From positions 1,423,836 through 1,487,835 of the forward strand of contig NW_002060949.1 of assembly GCF_000150275.1 (NCBI RefSeq): a DNA stretch of 64,000 bases, written 5' to 3'. Each line of letters begins with the position of its first letter. Position 1 is the first letter of the stretch. Positions 1 to 17,852 of the stretch are shown here, in pieces. A program made the translations under genes and the position numbers. The notes below the pieces were generated by a model. It had not been told where the DNA came from and searched no databases. It worked only from the letters and a program-made list of their open reading frames with translations. This stretch comes from Trichoplax adhaerens (Eukaryota; Placozoa; Uniplacotomia; Trichoplacea; Trichoplacidae).

Positions 1-565
1 TTCTAATTCAATAATATATTAGGTTTTAATCCAAGTGTCAGAAATACTTCACGTATTAAGCTGATACAAAATTCAAATTGTGGAATACATCGCAGAGATG
101 TAAGACAAATATTTCTCTTACTATTCCGTAACATGACCTCGTACTATACGTAGTTTTGAGTAAATTCGTTGGAAAAAGTTCTTGATCTGTTCAAAGTTTA
201 CATTGCACGCTTACTTTGAGATATGATAATAATGCAGCAATTTGATAATAACATGAAAGTGATATTATCTTCATTTGCAATATATACTTTACTATACAGT
301 AACTAATTATATTATTATACTATGGAATCCTGTAATTTTCTTCCGTTGATTATACAAGTATTTTTTTGATGAATTAGATTTGATTGGTATAATATAGACA
401 TTGAGTTATTTTCTCTCTGATTCACTGCATATATATTTTTGCGGTAACATTAGATGCGTGGTATCCATTAATTGACCATTCACGACCTTTACTCAAGCAT
501 GGGGTAGTTTATAATACATTTATATTTTATGATAAATATATATATATATAAAAGACGTAGAGTAC
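1..565. other. Intergenic, downstream of the ASXL-like gene
   Basis: AT-rich sequence with a short (TA)n run at about 536-551. It lies just past the minus-strand stop codon of the ASXL-like gene, so part of it is probably that gene's 3' UTR. I see no gene in it. Confidence 0.5.
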
Positions 566-3227
566 TCATTGGCCTGCACAAATTAAACACTGCCCTCCAG
601 TATTACTAGTGCAAGGAAAGTGGCTATACGCACCACAAGTAATACAAGCTGTCATGCCTTTTAATTCACATTTACAGGTTTTAGGAATATTATAAGTGCG
701 ACGAATATGGATGTCGTTAGTAGGAGGCAGATTACTCGCTGCTACACTACTATTTGTAACTTCTTCTTCAGGTAATGGGGTTGTTGTTAGAAATTCTTCC
801 TTAGAATTATTTACATCATCCGGTTTTAAGTCGGATTTTTTCTTATCTGCTTGCTTCTTTTTACCTTTTCCCTTAAAATCAGCTAATTCCTTAGATTGCC
901 TTGTACGCTTAGGCGATTGTTTCTTTTTCTCTTGATTTTTGGATATACTAGTATTATCAATATTTTTGTTCTTTCTTTTCTTTGATATGGCGCCTTTAGT
1001 AGTGGTAGTGGCAGAATTATCAGTAGTATCCATCTTATCCTTAAGTAATGGATCTGTAAGGCAAGGGGTTGTTAAAGGATTTTGATTGCAGTCTTTATCA
1101 TATTCTTTCTTTAGGCTATATACAACACCAACCATAATTGAAAGGTCAATGTATTTTTCAAGAAAGTAGAATTTTCAAAGTTTTATAATCGAGCTAATTA
1201 CCTATCGCCCCAAGACATCTCGAAATTTTCCTTCTGTAGTTCATACAGTGATAGAAATTGTTGTTACTAACTTACAAGTACATTAAAACAGTGCTAAAGT
1301 ATATACCATATATAATATATATATGTCATTAGGGCATCAATTTCGCATTTTGTTATTAAAATTAAGAGTAGTTATTACAATATAATCAATTGATAAATTA
1401 ACTAACCTTCCAAGGATCAAGTTTAGCCATTTTTTTCGCCTGCTGTTTGACTTTTGCTTTTGTTTTAGGCGTAAATTCACCTAGAATCAGTTGAAGATGA
1501 CAGTAGCAAAAACATAAATAAAATTTTATATTATCAAAATGTTAATTACAAAGTTTCTAACGTGAAGTATTAGTACGATAATAAAAAAGATAAATTGTTA
1601 TTTCTAAAACATTTTCGTTGCCATGATAGTGATTAACACTTTCGTCCCTACCTTCAGATAGTTTTAGTCTCCATTCTAAACAAGCACTATTAAAGAATTC
1701 ATTGGATAAACAAGATGACGATAACCTAAATTAATGATTCCAGTATTAGTTACTTATATTAATTGATCGGTTAAATCAGTTCCTATTATTTTAGATTAGT
1801 AAGCAGGTAGGCTCTTGCGGATCTGCCAACCTTAATTGATTGTTCTGAGTTACTTCACGGTCAACCTCGGGTAGCAATTTTAAAAGTTGATATTGATGGG
1901 TTAATGGTAATTTTTCAAACGTGGCTTCGCTAATTATGCCCTAAGTTATTTAATATTATATGGAATTTCATGATTGTTACATAAACTAGCAATCTCTATA
2001 CAGCAGTAGGAAATAATTCCCAATTTACAGTAAGGTAGTAGCTATGTATTAGTTAAATACTTTGTTAATAATGAAGTTAAGATTTAATCCTTTTCGCATA
2101 CCTTTAAATCAGTATGGACGAGGATAGAACTAGGAGTTTCTAAGTCTATAGAACCATTAGATAGACGTTTCAGTTGTACAGCTATGTGAAAAAATTAAAG
2201 TGGAAATCGATAAATAGCTAAAATTGATAAAAAATTTACATCAACCAGATAGTGTACAAAATATCCCTACCAGGGCTAGCGCCTTTCTTCGTTCTCTGCA
2301 AAATTAAGTATATTAATTATCCAAAAGGCAATAAAATACATCAATTTTAGGTTTTTAATTTTTATTTAGTAGTATACGAAAGAACAGTTAAAGCATTACA
2401 TCCGACAACTAAGTCAGCTCTATTTACCGGTTTATTGGATCTCTTTGACGTAGGTTTAACAGTAAGAGGATTAGAAAGTACAGGTTCAGGTATATCGGAT
2501 GTAGCTATAATTGATTAGTTGTCAAATGCAATTAATAAAATATAGTCCAGAAATGTTAGTTAGCTAAGGTAAATAATAGTAATCTTCAAAAAATAACGTC
2601 TTACTAGGATTAACTTTCTCTGATGTATGCTGAATAATATCTTCAAATCCTTTACGATTGCTGTTGGATTTATCTTTCGTTACGGAAGTATTTTTGATTA
2701 AATGCTTTCCGTGTGTTTTCTTGTGGGTCAATTTCTTTGATGATTTTTTATTTCTTTGCTTCTTTTTCTTACAGGTGTTAGCCTGATGCATTTCTTTTAT
2801 GACCATATCAGCTAAATTATTTAACTCTTCGTCGATTTCCATTTTCTTCTTGGACCGTGGGATAAATTTATTGCACAATAAAATTCAGAATATAAAGGTA
2901 CATGTAATTTTAAAAAATATAAGTTGATGACTTATTTCTTAAGATCGCAGAAGGTTACAACTTGATAGCGTTGATATTATTTGAGTGATGATACGAGTCA
3001 GCCTATTCAATATGCACTGTACACGTCTACTACCAACTGTACGGTGAATGATACTGTTATCTTTATCGATTTTCGGTCTAAAATATGCTTAATTAGATAT
3101 TTATACTTGTTGAAGTCTATAGGGATATCGCAGTATCGCTAGGTCATGACGTATGATTTTTATTTACCTCAGAGGATTTCTCAGATTTGTTAACTGAGGC
3201 GGTAGGATGATTATTGACGTCCGTCAT
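566..3227 (-). CDS. ASXL: ASXL-like Polycomb cofactor (DEUBAD + C-terminal PHD), 9 exons
   Basis: Exons read from the minus strand: 3227-3168, 2848-2605, 2504-2428, 2295-2271, 2181-2102, 1940-1831, 1725-1652, 1480-1407 and 1108-566. All are joined by GT-AG sites with matching phases and give about 428 residues. A lysine-rich N-terminus is followed by a DEUBAD domain at about residues 145-255. It shows the LLPEVDREV helix, the conserved NEFF motif and a GEFTP loop in the order found in vertebrate ASXL1-3. The last 35 residues form the atypical ASXL PHD finger (CKCELKGM, CITCGAYSH, CLIC). Family knowledge: ASXL DEUBAD activates the histone H2A deubiquitinase BAP1. The N-terminal HARE-HTH winged helix of vertebrate ASXL is absent from this model. 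A further 5' exon is possible, but the first exon has an in-frame ATG and a good donor. The acceptor of exon 2 is uncertain by one codon, and the 25-base exon is inferred from phase. Confidence 0.85.
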
Positions 3228-6100
3228 AATCTCTATAATTTATTCGCATCTGGGAAATTATCAGTGATAAGAACATGAGAAAATATTTACATGGAAACGT
3301 TTCGATGCCGATCTACACTATTTCTTGAGAACAATTTCTTACTTCTACAATACAGGATAATAAATGGATACATAAAGTAAATTTCATTCAATCTACGTGC
3401 ATAACAGCTGCGCAATGACTGGATTCCTTTTATATCATTTATCATCACGCGAGTGATGGATGATATATTAACTGCAAGCTATTTTAAGACTAGCGAGTAG
3501 ATTTGGTATTGTGCAATAGTTTCACTTTCAAATTCATAGCAAGGTATAATATACGTATACGTTTTAAGCATTCATTCATTATCTGTTTACAGCAACTCAG
3601 TAAGAAGTGTTGGAACTTCCGAAGGTTTGATCATGGACACGTAAAACGCGTACTCTTCTTCCACTACAGTACTGTAAAGTAGTGCAAAAATACTGTACTA
3701 TCCTGTACTAGTAGGTACAGTATGTATCCGCTACCACAAGGCAGAGTCACAAAGTTAAAAAAAATTTTCTTTTTTTGGCCTCTGCTAGGATCACTACTAC
3801 TACCTATGGTGGCTACTTCTGTATACTGTACATTCCCATAGTACAGTGTCGACGTACTGGAATTTTTTATTTCTAATTGAACTGGTCTATAGTTCCCTTG
3901 TAGATCAACTCGTTCTCTTTCCATTGGTATAAAATTTAAAATTTGTTGAAGAAAGCACAAACAATTTAATACATTTGCTTTGGCAAACACCATAGAAATT
4001 TGCCCGTCCACCGTGTACATAAAAAGAAGAAAGAACTGCAGTACAATGTACGGTACTATATACTCTATGTTGTACTGTAAATGAAATGAATACCTGCTGA
4101 CAGGCTGCAGTAAGAACACGGTAGGCTAAGATTATCGTGAGTGCCTTTCTAAATTTATCGGGGCACTACATGATTAAGACGTGTATAAAGAGTCTACGGT
4201 TGATAGATTAGTTGAAATTGATAGATATTATCGGAAACTACTACACACTCATGCACTCATAGTGTGCTATAAATATCTGTGGAAGTAAAGTAATGCATTG
4301 TTAAGCGTGTGTATCAGCCAAATGGTTAGCAAAGATGGAATTCTTCATCGCTATCGTATTCAACCCTCCAGCATTGACTAATCATGTTGTATGTACAGTA
4401 GAATGTGACTATGTGTTAAGTAGATAGTGATTTGATAAAAGTTGTCTCTCAATTCACGTGCAATGAAAACACTTAGACTGTTACAGTAGTTTAGATAAAT
4501 ATAATAATCAGATAATTTGAGGAATATAGTACTTGTCGACACAGTTTTATTCCAAAAATACACCACAACCATGGTCTAGAGCAGCAGAGTAAAGTAGCAA
4601 AACCCCTGATACGATACATAACTCATACATGAAATTATTACTGTATTGTACCTCGAAAGCTGCCATGACTCGATCTCAATCTGAATCTAGTCTAGTATCG
4701 TCCATTAGTTTCTAATTTCATACTGCAAGCCTCCGTGAGTTTCAAATATAGAGTTTTACGACTTGGTACACTGTCGAATTATCGCAGGTTGGGTACAGAT
4801 ATTTATAATTTAGCTGTATAGTACGAGTATTGACAATTCAAGCAGTTTTCAGTTCGTCAAGCTAGTAATAAGCTTGAATAAATCCAAATCGGTAAGACAA
4901 TTTCAGATACACTGTATGGATCCAGTATACAGTACGGTATTACATGCATTTTCCTATTTGACTTTTCGACTCCAGTAGTCATTCGAGCGCTACTGTTTGA
5001 TGACTGATATTGTGTAAACATATCAATATTAGCCGTGGAACTACAGTAGGAATACTGTGGATTCTATCGACTTGGATCTGGCAATCGATTGGCATTTTTC
5101 ACAATTGAAGAATTGCATTTAATGGAGTCATGTCTCTATAGTACATCTTATAATAATAGTACTTTAACAAGTATTGACTAGAGAAGTGGCGTATTTTAAG
5201 TCAATGTGTAGGAGTTGTTGTAATCTCCAAAACTTTGAGTGGAAAAAACGATCGATGCAGTATTGCATTTTTAACTTTATGACTGACTGTCAGAAAAATG
5301 TACAGCAGAATGGAGTGGGAATTGACTGATCCAATACTTTTGTATATTCCATATACTACATGTACGCGTATATTAGTGAATTTTCACTGTATTTTCCATT
5401 CAGTCTCAAGCTAGCTTACTCCATTTAGCTAGTCTGGTATAGAAATGATTCAAGTCAACAGGCAAATAGGGAAATTTGCACTCCACTAAGCACAATTGTA
5501 GGGTAAGTGTTTATGATCAACATTGTTTTTGGATGATCCTACTGTACTACAGAATAGACTGGATCGCAGATATTTCAAGTCTGTTGATTGAATCTATCCT
5601 ACCGACTATAAGAAATTGTCAATAAGCATTGGCTTTTTGAAATGGAATGTATATCCTCAGATGGGACCCATGATTGTAGAATGCACTGTACCGTCATGTT
5701 GTTGGTATGAACACTTTGCAAGCGCGAGGATGGTGAGTGTGCTGAAGAATGTACACTTTGTAGAGTAGACAGTGCAAAAAAACAAACAAGAAACAACTGC
5801 CAATGAAGCTAGACTGATGGACAACTAAATCAATCATGGTGGTTGTTCACTACGAAGGCAATACGATATGATGTCCATACAGTAAAAGATGGAAGATAGA
5901 TATGATTGTACATTTAGGTTACTTACCTTTCAATGTAAAACGTTGGCTGACGAACGCATGGAGTGGCTCTCCTTCAATTTTTGATTAGTACAACCCCACA
6001 GTTTCGATCGGATCGTCAAATGACCGAAGCAACTTCCATCAAAGTACACAAAAAAGGTGATTTTCGAGGTGAAACTGGTCAGGTCATCCACCCATACTGT
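3228..6100. other. Intergenic, no supported gene
   Basis: AT-rich sequence upstream of the ASXL-like gene. The open frames at 3664-4119, 4378-4572 and 5599-5796 lack family resemblance and splice context. The motifs TACTGTA and TACAGTA are scattered through it. The first few hundred bases presumably hold the ASXL promoter, but I recognise no defined element. Confidence 0.5.
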
Positions 6101-6230
6101 ACTGTACACTAGGCAGACACCTGGTTGTCATGACTGTTCTGGACACAGTACTGTCCAGTAGAAGTCGCTGATACTGGGTACAGTGCGGTAATGGTGAACC
6201 ACAGGCGGCCCCTAAAAATGTTCTTGCAGT

Positions 6231-6330
6231 CCAGTCCGGTCCGATCGAGTCCAGTCCGGTCCGATCGAGTCCAGTCCGGTCCGATCGAGTCCAGCCCGAT
6301 CCGATCGAGTCCAGTCCGGTCCAAGCCAGT
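6231..6330. repeat. 20-bp tandem repeat, five units
   Basis: The unit ccagtccggtccgatcgagt starts at 6231, 6251, 6271, 6291 and 6311. The last two copies have diverged. It is much more GC-rich than its surroundings and contains the palindromic core CGATCG. Fragments of the same GGACCGGACT word recur next to TACTG arrays at about 7450 and 18250. The open frame running through it (6109-6579, minus) is a by-product of the repeat. Confidence 0.9.
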
Positions 6331-6399
6331 CCAGTACTGCATTCGGAGTGTGGTCGTTCGATAAAACGGTGCGATACCGCAACGGACTGTACTGTAGCT

Positions 6400-7440
6400 A
6401 ATTTGTACTACACAGTACACAGTACACAGTACTGTACATACTGTACTGTACTTGAGAGAGCGGACTTGCCGTGCGCTAAGAATAAGGCAGACTACTGTAC
6501 TGTACTGTATGATCCACACCATAACAGTACATTGTACTCCATTACCAGGTGCTGATCGAAAGCAAGAGAGTAATAGCAACTACCCAACATTTGCAATATA
6601 GGTACTGTACAGAAGCATCGTTAATTGAAGGTTGTCATTCCATTTTTCTACTGTTACAATCAGGCAAAGACAGAAAGAACCAATTTATATCAAATTCTTG
6701 AATTTCAGCAACTTGAGTAGTCTGTTCTCTGTTGCACCTGTTGTCGGGCCGTTTCCGTCCGTCTTCATCTTTCAAGCATTCCTATAAAGACTCAGTATTG
6801 TAGCATCAAGAGTCCTGGAGTCCTTGAGAATGTACACTGTACAGTACAGTATACAGTACTATAACTCCATATTGTTGAGATGCGAAATGGACAGATTCAA
6901 GCATCTTGCGCTGTACTGTACTGTAGAGTGCAGTACCTGATGATGTGTACAGGCTCAGTCACTAGTCCATATATATATATATATATATATATAATATTCT
7001 AGATAGACGTTTACATTTACTATCGAAGGGCCGAAAGACTCTTTCCACCACAGCTTGTGATAATTCATTCATTTTCATTTTTAGAAGTTATACAGTACAC
7101 GATACAGTATCCATCATGCATTGCAGTACAGTTTCTCCAATTGAAAGTGTCACTCCATATTCCTACAGTACAGTAGTACGATGGCACTGTACAGTACATT
7201 GTACAGTATTTTAAGAGCTCTTATACTGTACACATTTGGCATGATACAGTACAGTACAGTATACAGTACAGTACATTGTACAGCTGTCGTACTGTACACT
7301 GTGAGTTTTAACGACAATCGTCTTGTACTGTACTGTACTGTACACTATCCACATTTGCCATGATACAGTATACTGTACTGTACATTGTACAACAGTCGTA
7401 CTGTACACTGTGACGACAATCGTCTTGTACGGTGGCATAT
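6400..7440. repeat. TACTG/CAGTA pentanucleotide arrays with strand switches, plus an (AT)n tract
   Basis: Many short runs of TACTG and its complement CAGTA meet at palindromic switch points such as TACTGTACAGTA, especially at 6405-6450, 6835-6870 and 7165-7440. Within 7165-7440 a block of roughly 115 bp (catgatacagta ... gacaatcgtcttgtac) occurs twice. An (AT)n microsatellite lies at about 6968-6994. The overlapping open frames on both strands here are low-complexity artefacts rich in Tyr, Cys, Thr and Val. Confidence 0.85.
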
Positions 7441-9876
7441 ACAGTACTGGACCGGACAGGACGGACTGAATTCCTAAAATGTATTTTAAGAGCTCTTCTA
7501 CACATTATTGAGTAACTGGACCGTGCCCATAGCAGAGTACCTAAGACCGGTCAGCGCATACTGTATGTATCATATTGGAGTAGAGCAAAACACTGCGCCC
7601 ATAGTAAAGTCGCTTGAATAATTTGCGTTTTACTCCATGTCCAAATTAAAGTTAAGCCCAATCAAACTGCCTTCAACAGTGACAAGTTGCTTTCAATGAG
7701 GTCAGTAAGAATAAAGTAAAGCTCTTTCTATTACGGTGCATTGGCTTAACATGAAAGTTGACACTGGCCATGTACTTAGTAGTACTTGGAAGTTTTGTAA
7801 GCTTCAAGTAGGAACGAGAGTGCCAGTGTCAATGGTGTCCACTTGAGGGAAGGTCATGTGGTACTGCCTAGTAGAATTGTTCACACTGTAGTAAAGATCA
7901 ATCATCATTTCTCATCCATAATCAATATTTTGGATCGTATTTCGCTTTGGAGATAGCATCAATCTTCATTTTACTGTATCCTTGATTGCAACGTATGCCA
8001 TCAAGTATCATGACTGCATTTTGGTGGATTGTTATTGGATAGTTTGTTTTGTAATGGGCAACAATCCTAGCTCAATAACTTGTATAGTCTACACGTAGTT
8101 ACCTTGGTTTTTGATGCCGTATTCTATCGTCGAACGGAATTATCTCCCTTCGCAGTATACATCTCTATGCCTCAAGGGGAACAAGTTTGGACTAATTTGC
8201 TTCAAGACAGGTTACCCATATTATTATTTTTATCCCAATTTACTGTCCAGTCCGAAGATAAAATCAAGCATCAATGTCACTATACCACATCGATAAGATG
8301 GATCTATCCGTCACTTTGATTCAATACTTGTAGAAGCGACACATGTAGTAGTAGTCATCACGACGATCGAACAAACGTTGATTAATGGATGAATTACTAT
8401 TTTACTAATTTATAATTGTCCAATAATGCCCATCAGTAAGCAATGAATGGATAATATCCAGTCACTCGATAAACTATGCATCTTATTTTAAAAGGTCCTG
8501 TAATACGTAGGCCATGTCCAGTCGAAATTGTAATCCAATTTATTAAAGTATTGATTATGTTGGACAATTGGGGCAAATTACAACTGAGAATGAACTAGGA
8601 GCAAGAGTACTGTACTACAGGATCGACTCATTAGCATGCTATTGAATTGTACGCCGGATAATAGATACGCCCTTCACTAAAAATGACTAGCCAGAGTCTT
8701 GCTACTTGTCTAGACTTTCTTGTTCATTTATTACATTAATAATAGTTATGAATTACTTGCTTGTATAGCACTGATATGCAACCTAGAAAGATCTTGATAT
8801 TCTGTAGCTTACAATACGGGCATTCATTAATAAAGTCATGCACTCTACTTGACAAGGATTGGTAATACGGCAGGTACTCATCTTAAGCACTGTACATGAA
8901 CAGAAAACGTGTCTTTTAGCCTAATAACGATATCAAATTGAAAGAATTCAATCGATTCATCAATTCACCAATTAACATAATTTAATTTGATAGAATACAT
9001 TCGTCCATATTCCCAGAATTTTTTTTCTTGATAATATCATCCGTATTTAGACTATTCTCTCAAAAAGACTAATGAATGAATGACTTTTAATTTCATTGAC
9101 ACGTGTTAACTTGTCATTATTTATAATTATTGGAAACTTCCAATTTCTCTCTTGCAACTATAAAACGATATTGTATTCCTTTGCTAGTCAATCATAAGGA
9201 TTGCTAATGATCGTAATGATTATCACTCAGATGAGTAAAAAATGAACAAATTGAACTGATGAAATCTTGCAAATTGATGCTACACCAGCTACTATGAAAA
9301 ATTGACAGGCATGACAACAGAATCTGCCCATCAGAACCTTTTTTCTTTCTTCTATCGACTCTGTGGTGTACAGTACAATCAAAATTGGTAGAGATTCCAT
9401 ATAGATTCTGTTCAGATGGCTGTTTATAACAATATAAAACAGATTGAATGCTATAGTGTAATTGAGCTATCGAACGCTACATATACTCATATATCCACTA
9501 CACCTATTAATAATGATATAATGAGACACGGAAGCTTTTAAGATGTATTGGCACTTCAGAATTGATCTATTTCTACAAACAATGCAAGGTCTAAATGGCC
9601 ACTGTTGTTTTCAATGTGAATAATAATTACGACATAGTTCGAGCTCAAAAAATCCATTTCAACAAGCAATACAACAGATGGAATAATCGAAGTCATCTTT
9701 GTTTATCAGTGTGAAGACTTGAAAAATATTATCTTTATTTAGTTTTATGTTAGGATTATTTGGTTGTAATAAACATCCGTTAGTAAGGTCAGTCCGTCTC
9801 CAATACTAAGGCTAGTCAATATTAATTAAGAAGAAGAAGAAATAAAAATAATTTCTATCATCGCAGCAGTATTGAC
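7441..9876. other. Intergenic, no supported gene
   Basis: AT-rich sequence with isolated TACTG motifs. The overlapping open frames at 8080-8319 and 8111-8296 have no family signature, and neither reading frame is favoured. Confidence 0.45.
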
Positions 9877-10107
9877 ATGACAGATAGACGAACAGTTAAT
9901 CGGCCATTGAAATATCCTGCCACGCGTACAATCAACTCCGTTCTAAATCATAAAATCTCGCCATCAAAATGGAAAGAGCTATTGTTAATCTGTATGGAAT
10001 ATGGTATTAAGTGTAAAACTATTCTAGAAAGATTGGCCACATCTGGTGATAAATCGATCTTTACAATTTTTAATACCACATCACAACTACATCAATATAC
10101 ACAATAA
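9877..10107 (+). CDS. Possible small protein of 76 residues, unrecognised
   Basis: An ATG-initiated open frame lies 14 bases after an acceptor-like tract (ttctatcatcgcag), so it could be an exon with a spliced 5' leader. The product is basic at its N-terminus (MTDRRTVNRPLKYP) and has a helical-looking middle (SPSKWKELLLICMEYGIKC). It has no signal peptide and no domain I recognise. No convincing donor or downstream exon was found, and it stops 1.05 kb before the GALE gene on the same strand. It may be a chance open frame. Confidence 0.25.
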   Translation: MTDRRTVNRPLKYPATRTINSVLNHKISPSKWKELLLICMEYGIKCKTILERLATSGDKSIFTIFNTTSQLHQYTQ

Positions 10108-14942
<4,835 letters not shown>

Positions 14943-17645
14943 GCTATTATGGCTATGTCATGGCAGTCTTTGATCCATCTCACTATCACTGCGTTATCAT
15001 TACTTTAGCATTGATAATAAAATATACAGTACTCTATAGCGAAGACATATATGCGTATATTAATTAGAATTGTATAATCAAATAATTATTTAACGTAATA
15101 AACAAAAATACTATAGGAAATATTTTAATGCAGTTGATTATTTTTACTAGAATATATCTTACTGTTTCGATATGACCCTAATATGATACGAATAGCATTT
15201 ATTTTAATTGTTCAAGTTTAAATCGCATTTAGCTGAATGATTACATTTTTAATGCAAGCGATTGTTATCGAATCTGATTTAGTTTAGATAATCCATTTTA
15301 AAATATATATATATATATTAAAAGCTTTACCTATCTGAAGGGTAAAAGGTATACAACAAATTATCTGAAGCATGCGATATTGTACCAAATATATCCTGAA
15401 CGTCATATTCGCTATGAAATTTATATAATAGTAACGTCAATGTTACGCTTCATTTACCATCATTAATATCCATGTAACTATTTAACTAATCACTAATCGG
15501 ATTTGCACACTTGGTTGTGCATTGCGATAATAAAGTACATTATCGTAGCAAGACCATATTCAAACTTATTTCCAACTTCTGTTTTAATTATATTATATCT
15601 AATTTTGTCAATATCGATCAAATTGCTGAATATTTTTTATTGACAATATTTACGTATAAGGTTGCTCTAACTAATCAATAAAATAACTGGTGGCTAAAAC
15701 ATTAAAAAGAAAAATGAGTAGATTCTGTTAGTGTAAGTTCTTATTTATAAGAATACACGTATATGGCACAACTTTGCATACCTAGTTGGTGGGTATCCAT
15801 TGCTGTATATGATACTCCGATTCAGTTACTGTATTTATTACTGAAGTATTAGCGTTCAACTTGTATCATGACCAATTGATCATGGCCTCCAGACCACATT
15901 AACCATTGAATCGAAGCTAGTGATGAAGGACACTCTGTGTATCTACAATCTACGTCATCTTAACGAGCTTTAACGTGCAATTTTTATTCATTAACGATTC
16001 AGTAAGTGATAATACAGATTAAGATTATTGTACTATTGTAGCTTTTAGTAGATTTTATAACGAATATCCGCATGCACAGTGTAGGGATGTCCTCATAAAG
16101 TGTGGGTACTTACGAAGATATTTTAACACTATATCATAGTTTACTGCCCTAAGTACAGAATAATTAATTATAATGATCTGTAGGATGGAAACAGTTGCTG
16201 AATTGCATATATTAAAAACTTAGAAAGTACAGTGTCGCTTATAATTAAGTGCTATGTATACTGAGTGCAATACCGCAAAAGGAGAGATAAAAAGGTACTT
16301 TTTATTCCTCATTTAAGAGATTACAAAAGCAATAAGGATCTAAACACAGTAACATAATATAATTTATAAGGATCTTCACTACTGGTTATCCACAGCAAGT
16401 GTTGTATGCCATTTGCAAGGCTACAACCTCAAGCAAAAAATACGCCAGGCATGGCACCCTTCCTATAAGATTGCATGAAGATCAAACAGTTAGTGATCCT
16501 GCTCGAAGGTATGAAAATGACTTCAGGCTATACAATACTACTTTACAGTCTATAATTAAAAGAATGAGAGCTATCATTATTGTTTTTATTAAAGGGGTAC
16601 AAGGCTTTCGTTCTGTTAAGGCGGATGAAGTCCCATTCCCAAATGGAAATACATAACTACGGAGGTAATTTTCAATTATAATTAAAAGAATCATTCATTT
16701 ACTATATACTGTAGTATGTATGACAGTAGATTGGTGGCTATGATTACAATAGTTTCTGAAAAATGCCTACCCAAAGTGCAAGAGTACTAGCGTATCATCA
16801 ATATCATAATCGTAAACATTGAACAATTTGTCACAGGAGGAGATATTTCCATTAGAGACTACAGTATATCGTATGTAACTGTGGGTAAAACTTTTACTAC
16901 AATTATATCGTAATTACAGGCCATAGCTTACTAGACTTACTCAGTTAAGTTTAGTAATCCAAGAAGACCATAATTAAACACTGGGTATTGAAGATGACTT
17001 TACAACTGAATGGAACCAAAATGTGTTGAAGCAGTAGGAAAATATTCTATACAGATGGACAGTTGTCTTACTGAATAATTAATTAATTATCGAGCAAGGA
17101 AAATCAAGGCATAGGGAAATGCGATGATCTTCAAATGAAGATGACGATCATTTGCTAATCATTTAAAGCGACGTAGCAAGTACAAATTTGCTTGTTGCCT
17201 TGCTTCAATAAAGTTGAAGTGTCTACAGTACTGTATGCTGTATTGGATAAAGTAGTTTTACAGGAGACTGGATAAACAAGGTGGTGCGCTGCAAACTCGT
17301 CCTGTACATTGAGTAAAAGTTGACTGTTGTGTTTAGTTGTTTTCGTACTAAAAAGACATTTGTTGTATAGTAAAGCCAGTATAATTTTAATAATGATATA
17401 GATCCAATTTTTAGTATAGTATGGAAATATTAAGGCGTTAGTGCCAACAGTATCTTATTATGCTGAAAAAGACTCATTTGGCTGTTGCTCTCTCTATACA
17501 CTGTACTAAACCTCTCCACGAATAGTGTATTTTGTATGCAGACGTCTTGCATCTGTTGACTAAACTACAAGTTATCTGCCGTATGTAGTCAAATAACAAC
17601 TTACCTAGTAATTTTAAGCCGAACTGACGATAAAACGAATTAGTT
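14943..17645. other. Intergenic between GALE copy 1 and COX6C
   Basis: AT-rich sequence with an (AT)n run at about 15303-15318. The open frames at 16399-16656 (+) and 16482-16694 (-) overlap each other and have no recognisable domain. Nothing else is supported. Confidence 0.5.
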
Positions 17646-17852
17646 TTAAGCATCTCTTTCTTTCTCCAACTTTAATGCTTCATCATTAGCATTGTAATTC
17701 TTATAAAAATTTTCGTAATTCCTAATTCTTGGCACTTGCACCGTATAACGGAAAACAAGTCCGCCAGCCAGTCCAACTCCAATAGCGACAAATATGTCAC
17801 GAAGGACTTCCGTTCGGAATAGATAACGAAGTTGTGGCTTGGCTGCTGACAT
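17646..17852 (-). CDS. COX6C: Cytochrome c oxidase subunit 6C-like protein
   Basis: A 68-residue product, the size expected for COX6C, which is a single-pass nuclear-encoded subunit of mitochondrial complex IV. The order is typical: a short basic N-terminus (KPQLRYLFRTEV), one hydrophobic helix at about residues 19-38 (DIFVAIGVGLAGGLVFRYTV), then a charged matrix-side tail with NYENFYKNYN, which matches the family's YADFYRNYD segment, and a Glu/Lys-rich end. The CDS is in one exon. The bases just before ATG read ttttgcag, so a 5' UTR intron is likely. It sits between the convergent GALE copies. Assignment rests on topology plus the NFYKNYN motif. Confidence 0.75.
   Translation of the reverse strand: MSAAKPQLRYLFRTEVLRDIFVAIGVGLAGGLVFRYTVQVPRIRNYENFYKNYNANDEALKLEKERDA

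Noticed and set aside
2564-2604. Extension of ASXL exon 2 to a FFEDYY-like C-terminus resembling the ASXL1 FFEDYYG motif
   Set aside because: Tempting, but it lies upstream of the DEUBAD exons in transcript order and past a good GTAAGA donor. The true counterpart is WKKEYDKD at the junction of exons 8 and 9.
6109-7505. Overlapping open frames on both strands rich in Tyr, Cys, Thr and Val
   Set aside because: They follow TACTG/CAGTA and 20-bp repeats. TACTG translates in every frame without stops, so these are compositional artefacts. The same applies to frames at 18133-18378, 23085-23276, 33869-34385, 34805-35212 and 44029-44418.
16399-16694. Overlapping 85- and 70-codon frames on opposite strands
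   Set aside because: Neither has a recognisable domain, a splice context or a clear advantage over the other.
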